Shown piece by piece: positions 24,707-33,869 of a stretch of DNA of 64,000 nucleotides. The notes under the pieces were generated by a model. That model was not told the DNA's origin. It made no database searches and worked only from the letters and a program-made list of their open reading frames with translations. The position numbers and the translations under genes are program-made. The stretch comes from Bacteriovorax sp. MedPE-SWde (GTDB taxonomy: Bacteria > Bdellovibrionota > Bacteriovoracia > Bacteriovoracales > Bacteriovoracaceae): contig MPCU01000007.1 in NCBI GenBank assembly GCA_001874305.1, positions 124,001 through 188,000 of the forward strand. The letters run 5' to 3'. Positions within the stretch are counted from its first letter, which is position 1, and each line of letters starts with the position of its first letter.

Positions 24707-25072
24707 ATGAACTTTCTATTTGTAGAAGATGAAGCAGAACTACTTGAATTATATCAAATCTTACTTGAAGATCTTGATATTAACTTCAAGCTTGCATGTA
24801 ACGGTGAAGAAGCACTTAAGCTTCTAGAAACTGAAGAATATGATTATGTATTTTCAGACATCAGAATGCCAAAGATGGACGGTTTCGAGCTACTAGATAA
24901 TATTGTTGGTAAGAATTTAAATATAAAGAGATTTGTATTTATCACTGCTCACGTTGATATATCTAAAGAAGATGTAGAAGAGAAAGGTGCACAAGATATC
25001 CTATATAAGCCTCTTGGACACAAACATCTCAAAACATATATTCAAGACATACTACAAGCTACAACAGCTTAA
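24707..25072 (+). CDS. single-domain response regulator (CheY-like receiver)
   Basis: 121 residues covering just a receiver. The acidic pair is in FVEDEAE, the phospho-acceptor Asp in DYVFSDIRMPKMDG, the switch Thr in FITAH and the Lys in LYKPLG. There is no output domain, so it acts through protein contact or as a phosphate sink. The partner kinase is not in the window. AGGA lies upstream of the ATG, and a strong terminator follows. Confidence 0.9.
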   Translation: MNFLFVEDEAELLELYQILLEDLDINFKLACNGEEALKLLETEEYDYVFSDIRMPKMDGFELLDNIVGKNLNIKRFVFITAHVDISKEDVEEKGAQDILYKPLGHKHLKTYIQDILQATTA

Positions 25073-25080
25073 AAAATATA

Positions 25081-25107
25081 AAGGACTCATCAGAGTCCTT
25101 TTTTTTT
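25081..25107 (+). terminator. terminator after the receiver gene
   Basis: AAGGACTC-ATCA-GAGTCCTT followed by T to 25107. Confidence 0.9.
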
Positions 25108-25122
25108 GCTCAAAATTTGACG

Positions 25123-25149
25123 AAAAAAAAGGAGGACATAGTCCCCCTT
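25123..25149 (-). terminator. terminator of the amidoligase-like gene
   Basis: On the minus strand AAGGGGGAC-TAT-GTCCTCCTT (one mismatch) runs into eight T. It faces the plus-strand terminator 15 bp away. Confidence 0.85.
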
Positions 25150-25171
25150 AATTTTATTCTATTTTAATCTC

Positions 25172-28100
25172 TTATAAAATTGCATCAATCAATTCAGCAC
25201 AACTCTCAGTTCTAACAAATTGTCCTGGTAGCTCACGAGCTGGAACAATATTTTGTCTCATCTGCTGTGCTTCTCTTGCGGCCTGAACACGATGAGCATT
25301 TGTCATTGTGTTAAGTTCATCAACAGGACCTTTTACCCATTCACGACCTTCAGAGTTTAATGCATTCTCAGCACTTCTCGCCTCAACAGCTTTACCCCAA
25401 CCTCTTTGTGGTGGATTATTAGCGAGACGCTCTTCGATAGGCATAAAGAACTTAGATCTAGAGGCCTTTTCTGACTCAGCAAGACCTTCGTAAACAGCTG
25501 GTCTATATTCATTAATATCAAGACCAAGATCCTTACACATGCTTGCAAGATCACTAGCGGCCTTTTTAGGCTCTGCTACATAATCTAAGTGTCCATTCTC
25601 TGAAACTTTACCAGATAGAGTTCCTTCTTCATTTAGTGCTTTATTTAGCATGGCACGAACAAGCTTAACTTGAAGTGCTGATTCCATTGCATCCCTTGGA
25701 GCATTGAACATTCTAAATTCGGCCTTTCTAATTCTTGGATCAACTCTAAATGTTCTTCTCCAGTCTGTTGTTGGATTAGAAATATCAAAGTCGTCTGTTA
25801 CAAAGTTCTCTGGAATAACATCTTGGTAGTACGCCGAAACATCTAATTGTACATATCTCGTCTTTCTACCAAACTTAGTATTGAAGTATCTCTCATTATA
25901 AAGAAGTGTCTTAAGCTCTGTCTCTGTTCCGTTAAAGTTCTTAAGCTGCTTAACTAAGTTCTCACTTAAGTCTAGAGGTTCAGAAGTATGAGTTCTCTTA
26001 ACATGTTGGAACATTAGAGACGTAACACCTCTGTGCTCATGAAAGATTGTTAAGAACCTTGCAAGTTGCTTAGGTTTACCTTCGAAGGCAGCTAAGTCAA
26101 TATTTACGTGTCCACCACCAGATAGTAACTGAGGTAGAACATTATTCTTTTCAAATGCACGGTAGACTGCATTCATTTCATTAAGCTCAGGAGTGAACTT
26201 AGGAGTAACTAGCTCAATCGATCCACCACGTGGAGAATCAGCAATGATCTCACCTTCTGGTGTATATGAACGACCGATACCATCCCACTCAACAATCCAC
26301 TTTCTGTTCTTACTATCACGAATTGTATAAGACACATCAAGACCGTGACCATGGCCATCAGTATCCATTTTAGTTGGACCTTCTACACCATTTAGTTCGG
26401 ATTTTAAGTCATTAGCAACAGACTTAATGATCGCTTCTCTTTCATCAGTTGTAAGGTCTACCTTAGTTTGAATCCAAGCTTTCTTTCCGTCACCTAGGCG
26501 ATCTTTAGAAAAATCACCTCTAACAGCAACTGGAAATTTACCAGAATACTCAATACCAAGGTCGATCTTATTAACGTCGACGGCATTGGTAACATAGTTT
26601 CTACCAGGAACTGGCTTATACTTTAGAACATCATCATTATAAGCAAAGTTTCTCTTTGGTCTCATGTAATGTTCGAGGTCTTGAGAAATTCTAGTTGCAA
26701 TGGCCCACTCTTTTCCAAGATTTCTAACCTGAGACTTAACCTCAGATGGGTGCGCTACTGACTCGCTTAAAGATGCAACCTGAATGATGTAATCTTTAGT
26801 TAAAGATCTTAGTAGTTTTCTCTTACCACTTTTTACAAATGGTACTTTCTTTCCAGACCAATCCCAAAGTTGAATTTGGTATAGATCTTTAATTCCAACG
26901 TCAGCTAATACTTTCTTAGCATTGACTGCTGTCTCAAGAGGAACACCAAATCTTTCTGAGATTCTTTGTGCTGTTAGTTTACTTGGATTACTTAAATTAT
27001 AGTCTCCAATATTGGCCATACCAGAGAAGTCATTAGAAGCGATTCTTGCAGCAAGAGCTGTCTGATAAAACCTTGCAGTATCTAAATCTTTTGTACCTGC
27101 TCTAAATTCAACACCTAGAGTTCCACTTCCCCAACGGTCACCTTCTACTCGAATAACACCACGATCATAGCGTTTATCAAGGGTAGCAATTGCAGCGTCA
27201 TCTTGAATTTTCTTATAATTAGCAAACTCAATTCCTGTTTTACCTTGAAGGCCTTTAACAACAATATAAGTTTGAATCATTCTATACATTTCTGCTAGTT
27301 TTGCTTCTGGTAAATTTGGGTGTCTATTAAAGACCATTCTCTGGTGACCAGGAGCTTGAAAGAGCTTAACTTTCTTTTCAAGTGTTGCAGGATCTTTTAC
27401 AACCTGCTTTAGCTCTGTTCTAAACCATGAAACCATTTCCTCAAACTCTCCATAAGTATCAAGAGGCTTAAAGTTGATTTCCCAACCTCCACCTTGACCA
27501 CCGTGGTGAGCATGAGCACTTACAATGTATTTTTCGGAAGCACCGTAGTTAGGAGTCCACGTTGTATAGTCAGGTGACTTACGTCCTCTCCATCCAGTTT
27601 CAGCTGCAAATAAATTACCAGACAACCCCGGAAGGCGACCATTAAACATTTTCATTCTGATAGATGGCTTAATGAAAGTCATCGGTTTATCACCAGTTTG
27701 TGATAGGAACTTATCAAAGCCAGCAGTTAACTCCTGTAGAGTTGCTGTCTCAAAGTTGATTGCCTTTATTTCCGTAAGATCAATTACCCTTGTCGTTCCA
27801 TCAGGAGATACAACATCTGAAGCAAGGTCAACCTTCACGCCATTATCATCTACATATGTTCTATAACCATTTGCGTTTTTAACATAACCGCTTAAGAAAT
27901 CTTTTAGGAACTCTTGCCTCTTTGATTCATCTAAAGCATTAACTTGCGCCTTGAATGTTGAAGATGGTGGCCCCATAATTCTTGTTAATAAACTAGATGA
28001 AGCTTCTTTTTCAGCTCCATAAGTAATACCAGAGTTAGTTCCTGGAACCTTAACACCTTCTTCAACAAATAATGCGTTTGCAGCATAACTTGTGGCCGAG

Positions 28101-28255
28101 TGATTCAGTACACCCCATGCTTCATATGCTGTTTGAGGTCTATATCCCCCATCATCAGCAATAAATCTATCGAGTCCTGGAATAGAAGAACAGTTATAAA
28201 GTAAACCAGTCAAAGAAAGGTATGCTCCTAATTTAGTCCAATTTCGTTTTTTCAT
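25172..28255 (-). CDS. giant lipoprotein with two amidoligase-like (GCS-fold) domains
   Basis: 1027 residues anchored by a lipobox (LLYNC, Cys22). Two regions look like the COOH-NH2 ligase/amidoligase fold. The C-terminal one is clearer: GIEYSG at ~567, SIELVTPKF at 679-687, GGGHVNIDL at 713-721 and KAEFRMFNAPRD at 844-855, mirroring the xElvSP, GxHVHid and EfR elements of PF12224. The N-terminal one has a weaker set: GWEINFKPLD at 257, PGHQRMVF at 302 and LGVEFRAGT at 380. Amidoligases normally act in the cytosol with ATP; a lipid-anchored tandem form is odd. The next gene upstream is 29 bp away, likely the same operon. Enzyme activity is inferred from motifs only. Confidence 0.55.
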   Translation of the reverse strand: MKKRNWTKLGAYLSLTGLLYNCSSIPGLDRFIADDGGYRPQTAYEAWGVLNHSATSYAANALFVEEGVKVPGTNSGITYGAEKEASSSLLTRIMGPPSSTFKAQVNALDESKRQEFLKDFLSGYVKNANGYRTYVDDNGVKVDLASDVVSPDGTTRVIDLTEIKAINFETATLQELTAGFDKFLSQTGDKPMTFIKPSIRMKMFNGRLPGLSGNLFAAETGWRGRKSPDYTTWTPNYGASEKYIVSAHAHHGGQGGGWEINFKPLDTYGEFEEMVSWFRTELKQVVKDPATLEKKVKLFQAPGHQRMVFNRHPNLPEAKLAEMYRMIQTYIVVKGLQGKTGIEFANYKKIQDDAAIATLDKRYDRGVIRVEGDRWGSGTLGVEFRAGTKDLDTARFYQTALAARIASNDFSGMANIGDYNLSNPSKLTAQRISERFGVPLETAVNAKKVLADVGIKDLYQIQLWDWSGKKVPFVKSGKRKLLRSLTKDYIIQVASLSESVAHPSEVKSQVRNLGKEWAIATRISQDLEHYMRPKRNFAYNDDVLKYKPVPGRNYVTNAVDVNKIDLGIEYSGKFPVAVRGDFSKDRLGDGKKAWIQTKVDLTTDEREAIIKSVANDLKSELNGVEGPTKMDTDGHGHGLDVSYTIRDSKNRKWIVEWDGIGRSYTPEGEIIADSPRGGSIELVTPKFTPELNEMNAVYRAFEKNNVLPQLLSGGGHVNIDLAAFEGKPKQLARFLTIFHEHRGVTSLMFQHVKRTHTSEPLDLSENLVKQLKNFNGTETELKTLLYNERYFNTKFGRKTRYVQLDVSAYYQDVIPENFVTDDFDISNPTTDWRRTFRVDPRIRKAEFRMFNAPRDAMESALQVKLVRAMLNKALNEEGTLSGKVSENGHLDYVAEPKKAASDLASMCKDLGLDINEYRPAVYEGLAESEKASRSKFFMPIEERLANNPPQRGWGKAVEARSAENALNSEGREWVKGPVDELNTMTNAHRVQAAREAQQMRQNIVPARELPGQFVRTESCAELIDAIL

Positions 28256-28284
28256 AATATATCCCTTATCTTTTTTATTTTTTC

Positions 28285-29208
28285 TTAATTAAAGAAACAA
28301 TTATTTGCTCTCATCTTTCTTACTTTCTCTGTTTTTACAGAGTCACCTTTTGTTTCCTTTAAAAGGTTATCGTAGAAGGAGCTAATTCTCTTTCTGTCAC
28401 TCTTTTGTTCAAGAGAGCTAGAAATCACACGTGCCCATTTTTCAGCTTTCTCATCGCTAATTTTGTAACCAACAAGTTTCCAAAGAGAACTTGGTGCATC
28501 AGGGCCAGCAAGATGTACCTTGCCTTTCTTAGTGTTGAATTTAATAATAGATTTTGTAAGTTTCTTATATTTAGCATCACCTCGTGAAGCTAACTCAAGA
28601 AATAGAGCTAAGGTCTTAGCATCTTCTTCACCAACATATTTCAAATTACTATTTGCAATACCTAGTGACTTAAGTCTTCTTGAATTAAACGCATATAGTT
28701 TTCTAGGAGAAGAAGGAATTCTCTTTAGAGCATGTTTAATTTTCTTATTACCAACATTTCTGATTGATGTTTTAAAACCAAGAGCACTCAATTGATCAGA
28801 AACACAAACTGAACAAGATAATGTTGTCACAGCATTTTGTCCGTATCTATCGGCCAAGAAAATAATATCATTCACGGCCTTAACAAACTCATTGCTTTTT
28901 ACTGACGAAGATCTCTTCTTTAGTAATCTTAGAAGTCTTTGTTTCTTCTTAATGTCACTTCCACTAACAGGTAGTGATTTAACAACTTGATAAAGTCCCT
29001 TATCACTATCTTGTACTAGAGAATTAACGCTAGTCTGAACAAAGCTCTTAAGTCTGTTAACACTTGCGCCATTTACACCCACTGATACAATGTGTGATTT
29101 AAGCTCTACACTTCTTACTAAAACATCAGCTAATTTTAATACACTTGCATTTGTTGAAGTAATAAATGCTAAGACTAATAAAACTCGCCCGAGTCTTTTT
29201 AAACTCAT
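28285..29208 (-). CDS. secreted basic helical protein, partner of the amidoligase-like lipoprotein
   Basis: 307 residues. The start at 29208 gives a clean signal peptide (MSLKRLGRVLLVLAFITSTN) with AAGGAG five bases upstream; the longer frame to 29253 does not. The mature protein is mostly helical and rich in Lys/Ser (KKKQRLLRLLKKRSSSVKS). It has one CSVC pair near the middle and a C-terminal NNCFFN. It lies 29 bp before the large lipoprotein gene. No family is recognised; proximity suggests a shared task. Confidence 0.6.
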   Translation of the reverse strand: MSLKRLGRVLLVLAFITSTNASVLKLADVLVRSVELKSHIVSVGVNGASVNRLKSFVQTSVNSLVQDSDKGLYQVVKSLPVSGSDIKKKQRLLRLLKKRSSSVKSNEFVKAVNDIIFLADRYGQNAVTTLSCSVCVSDQLSALGFKTSIRNVGNKKIKHALKRIPSSPRKLYAFNSRRLKSLGIANSNLKYVGEEDAKTLALFLELASRGDAKYKKLTKSIIKFNTKKGKVHLAGPDAPSSLWKLVGYKISDEKAEKWARVISSSLEQKSDRKRISSFYDNLLKETKGDSVKTEKVRKMRANNCFFN

Positions 29209-29377
29209 GGTCTCTCCTTCTTTTCTTTCCGTTATAGAATATCTGACAACCAATTTTCGGCAGCTTTCCTCAATTTCTTTAGCGAAATTTTGACATAATT
29301 ACTCAATTAAGAGACTATAATTACTCGACAAATCACAGTTCATAACTATCTAGAATTACTTAATAAAGGGGCACTAT

Positions 29378-30511
29378 TTGAAGATTTCTATCCTTTCTCT
29401 ATGTTTTTTATTGCTTAGCACAACAATATTTGCTGAAACATCTCTAATGAGATCAAGTGACGTAAAGAGAAGTGCAATTCTTGAAGTAAACAACCTTGAA
29501 AATAGATATAATAAAGAATTAGGTGTTGAGAATCCTCTGGCGGGTGGTTTTAACGACCTAATCCCATATATCATGCCCACTCCATATCAAGAGAATGCTG
29601 GCTCATGTCTTTATATGTCCCACACTGGGATTGTAGAATGGTGGATGAATAAGCTTAATGATCTACAGGGTGAAGATCGTATCGATTTATCTGAAAGATA
29701 TTTCATGGCGCTTAAAACAGAGAGAGCTGGTCAGGATACTATTGGTAACTGGAGAACAGATAATATCTATAGATTAAACGCTGAAAGTAAGATCGCTCTT
29801 AATGACGACTATAGATATACAAAAGGCCACTACAAGAAAGTAGATGGTGTAAGAGTAGCTTCAACAGAAGACGATAAAGCAGCAAAGTATGGAACAAGAT
29901 ATAACTGGATTAGCTTTAAAGACGAAATCTCTAAAGATAAGCTCCTTGATACTCCAAAGTTTAAAAGAAATGTTCTTCTTGTAGATAAAGAAGAAAACCA
30001 ATGGAATGTTGCTCAAGCTCCATTAAATATAGTTGATAAAGTAAAAGAAGCATTAGTTACTAATAAGGCGCCTGTACTTGTTATTTACAACCACCAAGGA
30101 TTTTGGCATGCCAATATCGTCTTTGGATTTAATGATAATGTTAAGAATGAGTGCCCATTTGTTTCTTCGTTTAAGCCATATATGGATGAAAGATCTGTTG
30201 CTCTAATTGAAAAAGCAAATAGTACAAAAAGCCCTAAGAAGAAAGAGAAGTACTTAAGAAAGGCCAAGAGATTCACGGAGCGTGGAGATAAGGTACAGAG
30301 CAGATTTGAAGAGATCGGTGGCTGTTCTGGAAAAGGTGCTTTCTACGTAAGAGACTCAATTTTTCCAAATGAAGATATGCCAATTTATGACTACGATCTC
30401 AATAAAGAAGGCGAAGAAAAGAACTTAAACTCAACACTTATACTAAGAGAATATGAGTGGTTAACAACAACTGCTAACCATATCATCCAAATCCTACCTG
30501 CCAATGAATAA
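29378..30511 (+). CDS. secreted papain-like cysteine peptidase
   Basis: Predicted C1A-fold peptidase. A signal peptide of ~19 residues is followed by PTPYQENAGSCLYMSHTGIV, with the oxyanion Gln71 and nucleophile Cys77 in the papain QxxxGSC arrangement. FWHANIVFGFND supplies His244. GAFYVRDSIFP near residue 325 takes the place of the papain NSWG segment, with Asp or Asn as third residue. The start is TTG with AAAGGGG six bases before it; no better start exists. It ends overlapping the methyltransferase gene by 8 bp. Substrate unknown. Confidence 0.72.
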   Translation: MKISILSLCFLLLSTTIFAETSLMRSSDVKRSAILEVNNLENRYNKELGVENPLAGGFNDLIPYIMPTPYQENAGSCLYMSHTGIVEWWMNKLNDLQGEDRIDLSERYFMALKTERAGQDTIGNWRTDNIYRLNAESKIALNDDYRYTKGHYKKVDGVRVASTEDDKAAKYGTRYNWISFKDEISKDKLLDTPKFKRNVLLVDKEENQWNVAQAPLNIVDKVKEALVTNKAPVLVIYNHQGFWHANIVFGFNDNVKNECPFVSSFKPYMDERSVALIEKANSTKSPKKKEKYLRKAKRFTERGDKVQSRFEEIGGCSGKGAFYVRDSIFPNEDMPIYDYDLNKEGEEKNLNSTLILREYEWLTTTANHIIQILPANE

Positions 30512-31427
30512 TCCAATAATCGGAAGATTAAAAAAACTATATAAACACAAAGCAAAATGGGCCAGAAAGAATAACTTTCAGGCCTATAGATTATATGACA
30601 AGGATATTCCAGATTTTCCTTACGTTGTTGATATCTACAAGAATAAATGTCTAATTCACTTTCGTGGAAATCAAGAAATTGATGCTAAGAAGAATCACTA
30701 CCCTATCTTAGAAGAATCTATTATTGAGGTTACAGGAATATCAAAAACAGATATTCACTATCTCGAGAGATCTGTTCAGACTGATGTTTCAAGCTATATG
30801 AAGTCACAATCTGGAGAAGTTAACTTTAACATAGAAGAAGGTGATCTTAGTTTTCAAATCAAATTTAATACATCTGTAGATACGGGTATATTTATTGATC
30901 ATAGACCACTAAGACAGAAGTTAAGAAAAGAGCTTAATGAAGAAACTAAAGTTCTAAATCTCTTTTCTCACACTGGATGTTTCTCAGTTGCATGTGCTAA
31001 GGCAGGAGCAACAGTTACAAGTGTTGATCTCTCTAATACGTATCTTGCATGGTCTAAAGAGAACTTTGCTCTAAATGCAATTGAAGAGTCTCTTCACCGT
31101 TTTATTAAGGCCGACGTTCTTCAATATGTTGAGACATCTACAGAAAATGGATTATTCGATATCGTGATACTAGATCCTCCTACTTACTCGCAATCAAAGA
31201 GTATGGAGAAGTCCTTAGATATTCAAAGAGACCATAGAGAGTTAGTTAAAGGTGCTTTAAAATTAGTGAAGCCTCTTGGAAAAGTTTATCTTTCTACATA
31301 CCTTAGAGACTTTAAACTACATCAAGAAATTGTAGATTATTGTAAAGTTAAAGATCTTACGAAATGGAGTATCCCAGAAGACTTTAGGGATGCAAAAATT
31401 CATAAGTTGTTTGAGATAATGAAGTAA
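30504..31427 (+). CDS. rlmK: RlmK-type 23S rRNA methyltransferase (stand-alone)
   Basis: SAM-dependent methyltransferase matching the C-terminal half of E. coli RlmKL, which makes m7G2069 in 23S rRNA. Start: GRLKKLYKHKAKWARKNN and YRLYDKDIP. SAM site: VLNLFSHTGCFSVACAKAGA. DLSNTYLAWSKENFALN follows, with catalytic-loop DPPTYSQSKSM and QRDH. At 307 residues it lacks the RlmL half and THUMP domain, as in other bacteria where the two are separate. It overlaps the peptidase gene by 8 bp, so it is translated from the same mRNA despite an unrelated role. Confidence 0.85.
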   Translation: MNNPIIGRLKKLYKHKAKWARKNNFQAYRLYDKDIPDFPYVVDIYKNKCLIHFRGNQEIDAKKNHYPILEESIIEVTGISKTDIHYLERSVQTDVSSYMKSQSGEVNFNIEEGDLSFQIKFNTSVDTGIFIDHRPLRQKLRKELNEETKVLNLFSHTGCFSVACAKAGATVTSVDLSNTYLAWSKENFALNAIEESLHRFIKADVLQYVETSTENGLFDIVILDPPTYSQSKSMEKSLDIQRDHRELVKGALKLVKPLGKVYLSTYLRDFKLHQEIVDYCKVKDLTKWSIPEDFRDAKIHKLFEIMK

Positions 31428-31431
31428 ATTT

Positions 31432-32793
31432 TTAGTTTTCTTCAAATGCTATATTCAAAGATAACGTATGATAAAGAGCATCGAGGATATCTTTAAAGTT
31501 TCCTGTATTATATGAATTAAATAATACCGTTAATATATCTTTATGTGAATTCTCATCAAAGTCATGATTATATAACTGTCTCACAAATTCATGAGCAATA
31601 ATAAAAACACAACTTACAGGTCTTATACTACTACCATCTAATCCACGAGGAAAACCTGTACCATCACCGTTCTCATGATGATTTAAAATTATATATTCAA
31701 CATCCTGTGAGAATGCTTTTTCATTTGCTAATAATGTACACGCATCCTTTGGGTGAGACGATAGTTTAGCAAGTTCTTCTTTAGAGAACTTTCTCATTTC
31801 AGAGCTATTAAGGTCATGTATCATCGCAATTTCAGGATCGGTAATTGTTATATCGTGAAAGAGCGAAGCATAACAAAGCTTTTGAATAACTTCTGTCGTT
31901 GACCAAGACATTTTCTTTACAATAAAAGTCGCCATACATGCAGTCATGTAACTATGATCATAAATATAATCTCTTCTTTGTCTTAATTTAAATAACATAT
32001 CACTAAGTTTTTGATCACTCTGTGTTAAAGTCAAAACAGAATTCATATAAGATTCGGCCAGTCCAACAACGTGCTTATCAACCCCTGCTGACTCTACAAG
32101 GTCTTTAAGTACAGCATGAATTCTTACCAAGGACTCTTCAGGGTCATCATCATTAAGGTCACTAACAAATTCTAAGAACGGTGTTTGTCTAAGACCGTCT
32201 GCAAAGCCTTCAAAGTCATCCTTGCTTAGATAGAGATATTTTTGATCTTTTTCGATATATTTATCAATGTCTGATTTTTTATAAAACTCTCCACCATTGA
32301 TAATCTTAACGAACTTCTCTTTTCCAAGTTTTATATAAATATCACATAAGGCCTTATTACTTCTTAAAAAGTAACTTATCCTAACTTTACTAAAATCAAC
32401 ATTATTTGGTTTCTCACCAGAAAGATTTCTTATAATAGAAGTTAATTCGGCCATCTTAACAGGCTTTTGCGCATATTTTCTATTTTCACTAGCATCTACA
32501 AATTTCTTAACGATTGGCACATCATCTAAGAAGTTTGATGTATGAAAGAGGTATGGTTTATTCCAGTTTACTGATTCTAAATAATCAACCAGAACATCCC
32601 CATTTCCACCTGGCATATCAAAGTCGCTAATAATAAAATCTATATCATTATTCTTCTTTAATATATCAATGGCATCATAGGAATTAATACACTCTACAAT
32701 TGAGCACTCTTGAAAGTTATTTTCTAAAACTAGAGTACAGAACTGCCTAATGATAGGTCCATCCTCAACTAATAAAAACTTCATACTATTCAC
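31432..32793 (-). CDS. response regulator with HD-GYP phosphodiesterase domain
   Basis: 453-residue cytosolic protein. The N-terminal receiver has FLLVEDGP, phospho-acceptor FIISDFDMPGGNG and KPVK. A middle domain (IYIKLGKEKFVKIINGGEFY) is shared with the protein encoded at 1604-3382. The C-terminal HD-GYP has SLFHDITITD, a later HP, and HHENGDGTGFP, close to the full HHExxDGxGYP, so cyclic-di-GMP hydrolysis is expected. The upstream region carries a sigma-28-like promoter, suggesting it is made with the motility genes. Confidence 0.88.
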   Translation of the reverse strand: MNSMKFLLVEDGPIIRQFCTLVLENNFQECSIVECINSYDAIDILKKNNDIDFIISDFDMPGGNGDVLVDYLESVNWNKPYLFHTSNFLDDVPIVKKFVDASENRKYAQKPVKMAELTSIIRNLSGEKPNNVDFSKVRISYFLRSNKALCDIYIKLGKEKFVKIINGGEFYKKSDIDKYIEKDQKYLYLSKDDFEGFADGLRQTPFLEFVSDLNDDDPEESLVRIHAVLKDLVESAGVDKHVVGLAESYMNSVLTLTQSDQKLSDMLFKLRQRRDYIYDHSYMTACMATFIVKKMSWSTTEVIQKLCYASLFHDITITDPEIAMIHDLNSSEMRKFSKEELAKLSSHPKDACTLLANEKAFSQDVEYIILNHHENGDGTGFPRGLDGSSIRPVSCVFIIAHEFVRQLYNHDFDENSHKDILTVLFNSYNTGNFKDILDALYHTLSLNIAFEEN

Positions 32794-32803
32794 CTTTTCT
32801 GAC

Positions 32804-32830
32804 CTATCGGTAAAGTACTACAAACTTTTA
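32804..32830 (-). promoter_or_regulatory. sigma-28 (FliA)-like promoter of the HD-GYP regulator
   Basis: On the minus strand TAAA (32827-32830), 15 bases, then ACCGATAG (32804-32811), close to the FliA consensus TAAA-N15-GCCGATAA. The spacing is exact and it lies 11 bp before the start codon. Confidence 0.55.
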
Positions 32831-32900
32831 CTTAAATATTTGCTATCTTATTAATATTAAAAGTTTCTTTTCGAACTTAACTTCTTTATAATTACTAATA

Positions 32901-33662
32901 ATGATGAAATTAAAGTACCTGACTATTTCACTACTAATTTGCTTTAACACTACAAGTTTTGCAAAAAAAGTAATTATTGATCCTGGCCATGGCGGACAAG
33001 ACTGCGGTGCAAAAGCAAAGATCTGGAAAAAGAAAAAGCTCAAAGTTCTCTGCGAAAAAGATCTCACACTTAAAATAGCCCTACTTCTTAAAAAGTTTAT
33101 AGATCAATCTAAAAGGCATTCTGCATTCCTAACAAGAATTACTGACAAATCCCTATCCTTAGATAAGAGAAGTAAAATGGCCGATCATATAAAGGCCGAC
33201 GTCTTTATATCAGTCCACTTGAATGCCACAACAAATAAAAACGCCTCTGGCTTTGAGACTTACTACCTAGACAATCATGATGATGTTGCAATTCAAAAAG
33301 TAGAGAAGGTCGAAAATAAAGATATCTCAGGAGAGCAAAAAGTTATCAACTCAATCCTTGCCGACTTGGTGGTTGAACGTGTTGCTCCACAATCTAAAAT
33401 ACTAGGAAATGATGTCCACAACGCGATAAAATACAAACTAACAAAACGCTACAAATTAAAAGACAGAGGTTTAAAGCCAGGACTCTTCTATGTTCTAGCG
33501 CTTTCTAAAAGACCTTCAATTTTATTAGAGGCCGGATTTCTAACTAATAAAGCTGAGGCCGGGCTTATGAATGATCATTGGTTTCAAAGGGTCTACGCGA
33601 AAAATGTAGCAAAAGGCATCATTAAATACCTCGACAGAAACTCAAATCCGAACCTATTTTAA
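32901..33662 (+). CDS. N-acetylmuramoyl-L-alanine amidase (Amidase_3)
   Basis: Zinc amidase cutting the bond between N-acetylmuramic acid and the stem peptide. A short signal peptide (LTISLLICFNTTSFA) sends it to the periplasm. The fold signature is complete: VIIDPGHGGQDCGA (zinc His), KDLTLKIALLLKK carrying the second ligand region, ISVHLNATTNKNASGFETYY (zinc His) and LLEAGFLTN with the catalytic Glu. No SPOR or AMIN domain is present at 253 residues. In a predator it may reshape its own or prey peptidoglycan; that is inference. Confidence 0.92.
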   Translation: MMKLKYLTISLLICFNTTSFAKKVIIDPGHGGQDCGAKAKIWKKKKLKVLCEKDLTLKIALLLKKFIDQSKRHSAFLTRITDKSLSLDKRSKMADHIKADVFISVHLNATTNKNASGFETYYLDNHDDVAIQKVEKVENKDISGEQKVINSILADLVVERVAPQSKILGNDVHNAIKYKLTKRYKLKDRGLKPGLFYVLALSKRPSILLEAGFLTNKAEAGLMNDHWFQRVYAKNVAKGIIKYLDRNSNPNLF

Positions 33663-33767
33663 ACAAAAACATCCTATTTTCTCTAAAGTTTAACTTTAGG
33701 TTGGCAACACTCAAGTCCTTGAATAAAAGATCTTTCATTTTTTCAGTAACAAAAAACCATATATAAC

Positions 33768-33794
33768 TAATGGAAATTATAGAAGAACCGATAA
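33768..33794 (+). promoter_or_regulatory. sigma-28 (FliA)-like promoter of the Cache/chemoreceptor operon
   Basis: TAAT (33768-33771), 15 bases, ACCGATAA (33787-33794). Only one base of each box departs from TAAA and GCCGATAA. It lies 75 bp before the first gene of a chemotaxis operon, the expected sigma-28 target class. Confidence 0.6.
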
Positions 33795-33869
33795 ATATAC
33801 ATGGTTTTTAATAATTTTATTTGTAAGTAGTCATACAATATTTATTACAAATAAATAAGGGAGAGAGAG

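Noticed and set aside
25081-25149. Pair of facing hairpins as an inverted-repeat mobile element
   Set aside because: They are two ordinary terminators for convergent genes, each with its own T-run and unrelated stems.
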